From NCBI RefSeq assembly GCF_033807715.1, contig NC_084590.1, forward strand, positions 3,882,501 through 3,946,500: a stretch of 64,000 nucleotides of DNA, written 5' to 3'. Source of the DNA: Cololabis saira (Eukaryota; Chordata; Actinopteri; Beloniformes; Belonidae). The position numbers and the translations under genes are program-made. Shown piece by piece: positions 57,301-64,000 of the stretch. Positions within the stretch are counted from its first letter, which is position 1; each line of letters begins with the position of its first letter. The notes under the pieces are model-generated. The model searched no databases. It saw only the letters and a list, made by a program, of their open reading frames with translations, and was not told the DNA's origin.

Positions 57301-57721
57301 ATTCACTGCAGCACCCGCCCGTGCTCCTGAAAGAAACTCTGAAACTCCTTAAAAATGGGTGAGTACTTGTAATCTGTCTACGTTTGTACTTTCTAAACAG
57401 AAAACAAGCTTATTATCTTCTCTTTTTTCTGACTAAATGCATCCGAAATAGCCGGGTATTTTTAAAACCGAATATTTCCCCGTATTTCCCCCCCTTCGTT
57501 TATAAAAAATGAGTATCCACATTACATCGTTGTTAAAAAAAAAAAAACCTTCCACACATAAACGAAGATCTGCATTTTCGACCACATTCATAAGCATTCC
57601 AAACCTGTACATCATCTGGTCTTCCCGCCTCCGAGCCGCCTCTGCGGCGCAGTTTTCCCGGGAGCCGCGTCTCCTTCTCGGGTAACGAGCTCGAGTCCCC
57701 CCCGTGTCCCACCGCGGAGTT

Positions 57722-57838
57722 GCCGCGTTATACCGCCGCGTCGATACCAGCCCTACGCCGTAGGGTACGGCGTAGGGCTGCGCGTCGCCGCGTACCCTAC
57801 GGCGTAGGCTCTGCATCGGTGTAACGCAGTAAACGGCT
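57722..57838 (-). mobile_element. Palindromic MITE-derived segment in composite copy 2
   Basis: Contains CCCTACGCCGTAGGGTACGG and GGCTCTGCATCGGTGTAACG. It is the counterpart of 35,392-35,528 without the 12-bp expansion. Confidence 0.7.
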
Positions 57839-58107
57839 GTCAAGAGCAGAGATCATTTATTTAATAAATAGCTTGGAGGACAGATGGTGGATCATCTGTG
57901 TTTTTGGGTCGCACGTTAGACGTCGGACTCAGAGTCCACATTAAACATTCGTTTATTTGCGTTTTCATGTGGATGACAGGTCCAAACGTAGGAAAATATC
58001 TTCGGTTTAGCAGATACCCGGCTACGTGTGTACGGGGTCTGGGCAGTCAGATGGGGCAGCTGTGGAGACGTCTCCCTGCTGCTGCGTCATATGACGCGGT
58101 GTTCGAA

Positions 58108-58367
58108 AAAACACCAAAAACAAAGTGCTGCTTGGCAGGATCAAAAGAAACTAAACAGGGATCAAAAAACTTGAGGAGGAAAACCGTGGCAGGACACATG
58201 GAGGACAAAAAAGTACGGACCGACAGGGAACAAGGGAATGACAAGACCAGATATACACAGGGGATAACGAGACACGACGAGACACAGGTGCAGACAATCA
58301 GGGCAGATGGGACACAGGCGGGGCAAAACAGAAACTGAAAGGCTGGGGGGAATGTCAAACCCTGACA
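58108..58367 (-). mobile_element. LTR-like fragment
   Basis: Read in reverse it begins TGTCAGGGTTTGACATTCCC and runs through TGCACCTGTGTCTCGTCGTG, a texture typical of fish gypsy LTR U3 sequence. Its other end is missing at the junction with the composite element, so neither CA end nor target duplication can be seen. Confidence 0.4.
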
Positions 58368-58640
58368 AAGTTGAATTTACTACGAATTAAGTTTTGCAAT
58401 ATATTCAAATTTTCCGACCTTCACCTGTATATTATCACATAAATAAGAGCATAATATGTGTCTGTATTTGTTCAATATGGAACGCAACTTTTAATTCCCA
58501 ATTACGGAACAATTCCGATTTTTAGGGACGGGTGGCGACCCTACCAAGGTGGTTCATCTTGGTTGCCATTCCGGGGCTCCTCCAGACCCAAGCCCACCTC
58601 TGTAGCCACTAGACTACCACCCCCCTACAGACACAGCAGT

Positions 58641-59929
58641 TTACCACCAATGAAAGTGCAAGGTTTGAAAATTTAGTAATTCTAATCCTTTATCACAATC
58701 ATTCAAAATGTTTTAATGTATATCAGTTGCCCCGATCGCTTCGTCCCTTGCCCTAAACTGGTTGTCACTCACAACAAAGTAAACAAATGATAAGTACTGT
58801 GGAAAATGTGTTGGAATGGTTGAAACTTGTAGTCCATATCAGAAAAAATGCCTCCAACCACTCCTCCTTCCTCTGCTTAAGGGTTTGTGGGCAAAGCACC
58901 TGCATCGATTGTGGATCCTGACTGATGTAGTGAGACACTCAGCATCAACATCATTACATAGTGAAGTGCTGCACATTAATGTAATTATGTATTGAGGTAT
59001 AAGCAGCTTCTCTGACAGACATTGATTAAAATAATTGAAGAATCGTAAAAAAAAAGTTTATAGTGTAATGTTTTGCATAACATAGCTAATACATGTTCTG
59101 TCATGAAATCAAATTCCTTTCTTTTGAATTATTTGATGTGCAATATATCAATTGAATCACTGTAGTTAGGTAATTGGTAATTTAGATTATTTCATAATCT
59201 TAATTTGTCAATCTCATGAATGATAATTTCTAATAGTAAGGAAAATAACATTTATTGCAGTCTTTTTAAAACACAAAACTTTGTTCCACAATGTTTTTTT
59301 AATCCAAAGATGTCCTTGAATATTCTAATTGTATGAAACGGAGAACTTTTTTTTTTTTTTTTTTGTAAATTCCTAATAAAAAAAAAGAAATAAAGTAAAA
59401 GAAATAATAAAGAGCTGAATTATGACTAAACTCTTCTTAAGCACTAAGCGGACAATTCCCATAATTCCTCAGTTCTCCAAAGAATTTGCAGAGACACTGA
59501 CAGGCAACACCTGATCCAGCAGGCTCTGTCTCCTTGGAGCAGCTATATTTCCCCTGAGTGTCTGCCATGTTCCTGCCTTCACCTTGCACTCTGCCATTTT
59601 CAGCACCGGGCCCAGGGGTCACAATGAGAAGAACTCGAATCAGCACCAAAGAACCAGGCCAAACTGCGAGTTGGTCTTTTGGTTCTTAATTTCTTCTCTG
59701 CCTCCCCACCCCCCATACTTAGTCGGTAGAAAAATGGTGATTCTTCACAATCAAATAAATAATTTCATCTTGAGGCAGGGGAGAGAATGAGAGATGAGAT
59801 AGGAGAGACTTGAGGAGGGAAGAAAAGGCAAATTGGGGAAGCTGAAAAGGGAAGTATATTACCGAGTTAGCAAATGTGCCTTCATACCAGGGAGTCAATT
59901 TGAGAGAAGCTATGCAATGTGACATCATT
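58641..59929. other. No gene seen
   Basis: AT-rich with a T-run at about 59,347-59,364. From 59,440 to 59,720 the composition is more balanced; the overlapping short frames there have no family signature. Confidence 0.4.
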
Positions 59930-60240
59930 TACACAGAAATCCCTAATTTGTCAGCATTAATATTTCAGCCCTAGCACTGCCTGTCAGTGTGCCAGAGATG
60001 ACTGATCAATCTATAAAATGGCCGCAGCTAATTTATTGAATATTTATGTGCAATGTCATGTGCAGGAGAGCAGGAGAATTTATTCCACCATGCTTTGCAT
60101 TCATGACCAAGAACTTTCCAAAGAAAATCTAATTTTAGCTTTGCTGAAAATGCTCCAACACTGCACACAATAGTGTTGTGCTTTGTTAAAATGAAACAAT
60201 TTGTTTCCTCAAGTAGACACAAAACAGATTTTAGCTGATG
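59930..60240. other. Candidate conserved non-coding segment
   Basis: Repeat-free block with GCAGCTAATTTATTGAATAT, TTATGTGCAATGTCATGTGC and AGAAAATCTAATTTTAGC. Dense TAAT cores, palindromic GTGCA motifs and an absence of frames suggest regulatory constraint; this is inference. Confidence 0.3.
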
Positions 60241-60289
60241 TTGACAATTGGAAACTCACACACAAAAAAAACATTTGGACAGCTTTTTT

Positions 60290-61926
60290 TTTTTATTCAT
60301 ATGCACAATGATAAAACAGTAATTATATTAACAATACAAGGACAAATAATTGTGCAGGAGAGGAAAAGAAGCCCGAAGGGCTTATAAAAAATCCTCCCCC
60401 TCAATACAAAATCACAAAAACAAATCAATCAATAGAAAAAGAAAAGAAAGGAAAAAGAAAAGGTAAAAGAAACAAAGAAAAACACAATAAACACACAAAC
60501 AAAAAATATCCATAAAATGGCAATTTCATTTCAATTAGAATGGCCTATTAATTTAGCCTAGATAAGAGATTCCCCACCAAGCTGGTCCTAAACATTTTTA
60601 AGGAGGATCCAAACTTAAGAGACTTATCTAAAGAGTTCCAGAGTTGAGGGCCATGACATTTGATAAAGGATTGGTGACTGCAGGTACGACAAAGAGGTAA
60701 ATGAAAGTTCTTCCACCTCTAACTGAATAAGAGTGAATATCTGATGATAACAGAAAAAAAATATGAAAAGTGCCTGGAATGTCTTGTTTGGGATGAATGA
60801 ACTTAAACATAAACAGGCATGTTTGAAACATATTAATAGAAAAAATGGATAATAATTTAAATTTGCTAAATAAGTGTGCACAAGGTGCTTGAAGAGTAGA
60901 ATATGAAATCATTCTCAAAAATCTTTTCTGAATTAAAAATAATTGATTAAGGTACCAAGAATAAGAAGCGCCCCAAACAATGTTGCAATACGTCAAGTAT
61001 GGATAAATTAGACTATAATATAATATCATGAGACAGGACTGATTAACTAAGAAAGAAACTCTTCTAATAATGCGATAGGATTTCATAATTTTTTTGCATA
61101 CATACTCAATATGTTTTCCCCAGGACAATCTTTCATCCACTAGTACACCAATACATTTTACACATGAAACTTGTTGGATTTCTATATTATTAATTTGGAG
61201 CTTTAAATCCTGCTCAGGAAAAATTAGGTTTTTGTTTCTAAAAATAATTTAAAATAATTTTGATTTATTTATATTCAAGGAAAGCTTGTTCGTCTGAAAC
61301 CATCTTGAGGCGTATTCCAACATGGTATTGGCATTTCTGATTAAACATTCAAAGTTAGAGTGAGACATGGCAAAGTTAGTATCGTCCGCAAATAAAATGG
61401 GGAGGGAGGACTCAGACATTACAGCAAAATCATTAATAAAAATTAGAAACAGAAGGGGCCCGAGAATTGACCCTTGAGGCACACCATAACGTAATTTTTC
61501 TTTCTTAGATTAATGACCATTAATACAAACATATTGTTCTCTGCTGCAAAGATAATCTTTAAACCAAGTGATCACCACATCTTGAAGACCATATCTATGG
61601 AGTTTTGACAAGAGAATACCATGATCAACGGTGTCAAACGCTTTAGAGAGATACAATAACATTTCTATAGCAAGATCACTAGGGAGTACCCCAGTCTTCA
61701 GTGACACCACCACGACATGTGTTAAAGGTTTGCTAATGATGGAAGCTACTTCCTTTAGGAGCTTAGCTTTGATTTTGTCATGACCCGCTGCTGAATTATT
61801 CTGATTTACAATAATGTCGATAACTTCATTAATTGTGGGTGTTTCAAAGTTTTGCAAGGCAGGAAAAACTCCAGTAATATTATCTGTGGGACAGTCATTA
61901 GATGGACCGAGTTTCTCAGCCAACAT
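60290..61926 (-). pseudogene. L2/jockey-group LINE, internally deleted ORF2
   Basis: Frame 61,926-61,510 starts in the pre-palm region (EVIDIIVNQNNSAAGHDKIK) and then jumps from GVLPSDLAIE to LLYLSKAFDTVDHGILL. Frame 61,482-61,249 has MPQGSILGPLLFLIFINDF (motif B) and FADDTNFAMS (motif C, 61,381-61,392), then SRWFQTNKLSLNINKSK. Frame 61,140-60,628 has MDERLSWGKHIEYVCKK, YPYLTYCNIVWG and LQTCLFMFKF-like sequence to the C-terminus (MALNSGTL). A long A-rich 3' UTR runs to about 60,290. The roughly 100 residues before motif A are missing and the motif A Asp is Tyr here. The element is also 5'-truncated at a CA-rich tract. Confidence 0.9.
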
Positions 61927-61934
61927 TTACAAAA

Positions 61935-62285
61935 AATTTGTATATATATATATTCATACATGTACACATACGCACACATAGCTACACATATGCATACACA
62001 CACACAAACACACACACACTTAGCCACACATACATATACACGCGTACACACACAAATACAGCCACATAGTCATATACATATACACACACATAGCCACACA
62101 CACACATACACAGTCACACAAACATATACTGTACATACACACACACACACACAAATACATACACACATAGCCACACAGACATGTACATACACACGCACGT
62201 ATACACATAAATACACTCACACACACACACATACACACACACATAGTCATATACATACACGCACACACACACATAGACATACACA
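61935..62285. repeat. CA-rich complex microsatellite
   Basis: About 350 bp of CACACA, CATACA and CACATAG(C/T)CACA phrases, locally built of units such as ACACATAGCCACACA. The long frames across it are repeat translations. Confidence 0.95.
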
Positions 62286-62520
62286 CTGGCTTGTTCACCT
62301 GCATGCTTGCTCTGTAGTTTTTGGGGTTAGGTAGCAGTAGCGGTAGCTTAGCTCAGACTGCGATAAGATCTCAAGATTTGGGTCGATTGCTGTTCGTGTT
62401 TTGGTCGGCTCCGTGTCGGTTTTGTGTTGTGTTTGTGGTTTTTTGTTGCAGATTTCCAGTGCTTGACGTGTGTCTCCGTGTGTTCCTGCTTCCTGGATTG
62501 GCAGTGGATGTCACCCCCCC
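62286..62520 (-). repeat. Family S dispersed repeat, copy 4
   Basis: Reads GGCTTGTTCACCTGCATGCT, TAGCGGTAGCTTAGCTCAGA and GATTTCCAGTGCTTGACGTG. It is in the same orientation as copy 3 and directly follows the CA-rich tract. Confidence 0.65.
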
Positions 62521-62879
62521 AAAAAAAAATCACTGGGTTTGTATGTGTATATTTATGTATGTGTATGCATATGTATGTGTATATATATGTATATATATTA
62601 AATATAGTAATAATGCACATATATATGCCTTTGGTTTCTACCGTCATGGTATCAATCAATATGTGTGCAGACAAGGTAAAAAAAAAAAAAAAAAAATCAC
62701 AGCTTCATGAAATTTGAATATGTTGAAGTCCACCGCGGGACGAGTCGGGGGAACATTTGTACGATGTCTCTACGATAACCTGTTGCCTAGCAACAAGTAT
62801 CCAAAGTGAAATGGATTTTTTTTTTAAATTGAAAGTTAAATATCACAAAAAATTTAATAATTGACATAATGAGGTTGTA

Positions 62880-63125
62880 CGATCCTTTAGTGCCAATCAG
62901 GCCAAGTGTTTGAAAGTTTGAACGATGTCTCTACGATAAAGTTCGGCCAAGCAATAAGCGTCAAAATGTTCGCCATTTTTTTTTGCTTTTTGGCATCTAG
63001 CGTTGCCACGGTAACACTTTTGACTGAGAAAAGTAATACCCATCGAGGCACGATGGAGACGCATCCAACAATGTATGCCATGCATGGGTGCACATTGCGG
63101 TTCGGGCCGCATTAATGGACGAAAA
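62880..63125 (-). mobile_element. Dispersed repeat family 1, diverged partial copy G
   Basis: Contains TTTTGACTGAGAAAAGTAAT, GATGGAGACGCA and CGGTTCGGGCCGCATTAATG, all in the orientation of copies C and F. The part at 62,755-62,960 has AACGATGTCTCTACGATAA-like sequence twice, which is not in the other copies, so G may be a separate subfamily. Confidence 0.55.
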
Positions 63126-63315
63126 AAGCGTGCGGAATAAGAATAAGAAAAGGGAAACCTTTTCTGTATACTATTATATCGCCTTAATTTTCATGTTTTT
63201 TCTCATTTTTTCAGGCAATTTTTATTTTTGGGGGATTTGTTTTTCCACATCAGAGCGGGGTCATGCTCTGGCTCTGGTGCGTAGTGGGACTTTTGCGACT
63301 TTAGCTTGTGAGCAA

Positions 63316-63745
63316 ATGGCATGCCCATAATAAAAAGTGATGGGCCTAAAATTGATCCCCATAATTTACTTTATATAATCTTGAGGATCCATACTTACAA
63401 AAAAATCGTCGATCAGCGAGACAGGATTAAAACCATTCTAAAACAGAGGCCAGAGACACCCACCAGACTTCTAAGTCTATTTAATAAAATCTGAAGATCT
63501 ACTGTATCAAAAGCAGCGCTTAGATCCAGTAGCACCAGGATTGAAAGCTTCTGTGAATCCATATTGGATCTGAGATCATTAATAATCTTTAAAAGGGCTG
63601 TCCTTGCACTGTGGTTTTTCCACCAGACTGATGTTTCTCGAAAATATTGTATTTAAAAATGTATTTAATTGGATAAAAACAAATTTTTCTATGATTTTAC
63701 TTAAGAATGGTAAATTGGATACAGGATGGTAGTTATTTAGACCTT
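63316..63745 (-). pseudogene. LINE reverse-transcriptase fragment with motif A
   Basis: The minus strand from 63,745 reads NNYHPVSNLPFLSKIIEKFV, then after frame changes LKIINDLRSNMDSQKL, the motif A block LVLLDLSAAFDTVD with its Asp intact, NRLRSLVGVSG, and near 63,340 GSILGPSLF from motif B. Frameshifts and stops lie between the blocks, including loss of the QYGFR-type segment. The order fits an L2/CR1/jockey-group LINE; it differs in wording from the one at 60.3-61.9 kb. Confidence 0.85.
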
Positions 63746-63759
63746 CCATAAAAATGCAG

Positions 63760-63945
63760 GCAAAAATCTTTGATTATGCGGGCTAAAATCCTTGATTATG
63801 CGGGCTAAAATCTTTGATTATGCAATAAGATATGCAGGTTTTTTGTATGATTTTATGCGGTGAAATTGCGGGGAGTTGCGAAATATGCGGAAAGCTGTGA
63901 AATATGCGAAAAGTTGCATAATATGCAGGAAATGTAATAAAGGTG
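63760..63945. repeat. Tandem and near-tandem ATGCGG-type repeats
   Basis: A 22-bp unit GATTATGCGGGCTAAAATC plus three bases occurs twice from about 63,772, then variants of AAATATGCGGAAAG recur to 63,930. It looks like the subterminal part of a decayed MITE. Confidence 0.55.
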
Positions 63946-64000
63946 ATTCTTCCTGTTCTAACTGGGCTACTACTGAATGAAAGAGATTTTAGTGACTTCC

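Larger units (their letters stand above)
56806..58110 (+). mobile_element. Composite TTAA-ended element, copy 2
   Basis: The left end is TTAA then AGAGCATATTGCAGGTTGGA. It is the reverse of 34,985-36,428 throughout and ends near GTCATATGACGCGGTGTTCG. It contains the palindromic MITE at 57,156-57,300, the GC-rich block (reverse) at 57,610-57,720, and the ATACCCGGCTACGTGTGTAC end of the 16-kb-type MITE near 58,013-58,032. It is about 140 bp shorter than copy 1, partly because copy 1 gained the 12-bp tandem units. Confidence 0.75.
56440..58543. mobile_element. hAT-like element with 8-bp target duplication, host to nested elements
   Basis: Ends are inverted: TAGGGTTGCCACC on the left and GGTGGCGACCCTA on the right (one mismatch). 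CCAAGGTG stands on both sides, at 56,432-56,439 and 58,544-58,551. An 8-bp duplication points to the hAT superfamily. Its own sequence appears limited to about 370 bp at the left and up to 430 bp at the right; the rest is the composite copy 2, and the right part also holds an LTR-like piece. No hAT transposase is present. Confidence 0.8.

Noticed and set aside
61852..62334. ORFs rich in HT and CVC across the CA-rich tract
   Set aside because: Microsatellite translation; the same holds for 8,899-9,182 and 52,689-53,109.

Overview
The window reads as a non-genic, transposon-dense stretch of a ray-finned fish chromosome, probably a percomorph-type teleost. This rests on long vertebrate-style microsatellites (CA, AT, TGGA, TAGA, GAAA, TCCA, TTCC), LINE, Tc1, hAT and gypsy fragments of types I associate with fish genomes, and the absence of any prokaryotic gene organisation. 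I found no intact host protein-coding gene, rRNA or tRNA gene. Every recognisable coding sequence belongs to a mobile element, and all are broken.

Layout. 0-5.4 kb: a LINE C-terminus, a Penelope-like element with a GIY-YIG remnant, and two copies of a dispersed repeat ('family 1', one end reading AGCAGCGATGAACGGG). 5.6-6.9 kb: a TTAA-flanked element of the T2/Kolobok type. 7-15.8 kb: mostly single-copy sequence with a TA-flanked palindromic MITE and microsatellites; 11.9-12.6 kb resembles conserved non-coding DNA. 15.9-17.8 kb: an antisense LINE pseudogene interrupted by a MITE with a clean 5-bp target duplication. 18.5-20.3 kb: a solo LTR with 5-bp duplication, a Tc1 fragment, a MITE and a 30-bp tandem array. 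22.7-23.7 kb: a TA-flanked element. 25-28.5 kb: hAT end, family 1 copies and an inverted repeat around (TGGA)n. 28.5-32.5 kb: a decayed antisense Ty3/gypsy element. 32.6-34.3 kb: a lone L1-type ORF1 and a hAT transposase tail. 35-36.4 kb and 56.8-58.1 kb: inverted copies of one composite element. 37-49 kb: microsatellites, LINE and SINE remnants, a Tc1 element split by a pogo-like element, and a third family 1 locus. 49.4-52.3 kb: a TTAA element with five 50-bp repeats, a 540-bp pyrimidine tract and a LINE fragment. 53.5-58.6 kb: a TAA-flanked MITE, a second T2/Kolobok-type element, and a nest of repeats inside a hAT-like element with an 8-bp target duplication. 60.3-64 kb: two antisense LINE pseudogenes, a CA-rich tract and more repeats.

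The sequences do not form a pathway. The useful information is the order of insertion: several target duplications and nestings can be read directly, and a small palindromic MITE (end AAAGGCTGATTTATGG) recurs about ten times, often inside other elements. Boundaries are exact where a target duplication is visible and approximate elsewhere. Family names rest on terminal motifs, target-duplication length and short protein motifs read by eye; no database search was run. I found no convincing previously undescribed biological system. The best leads are the nested-element stratigraphy, the GC-rich coding-like block shared by unrelated elements, and a few single-copy segments that may be conserved non-coding DNA.
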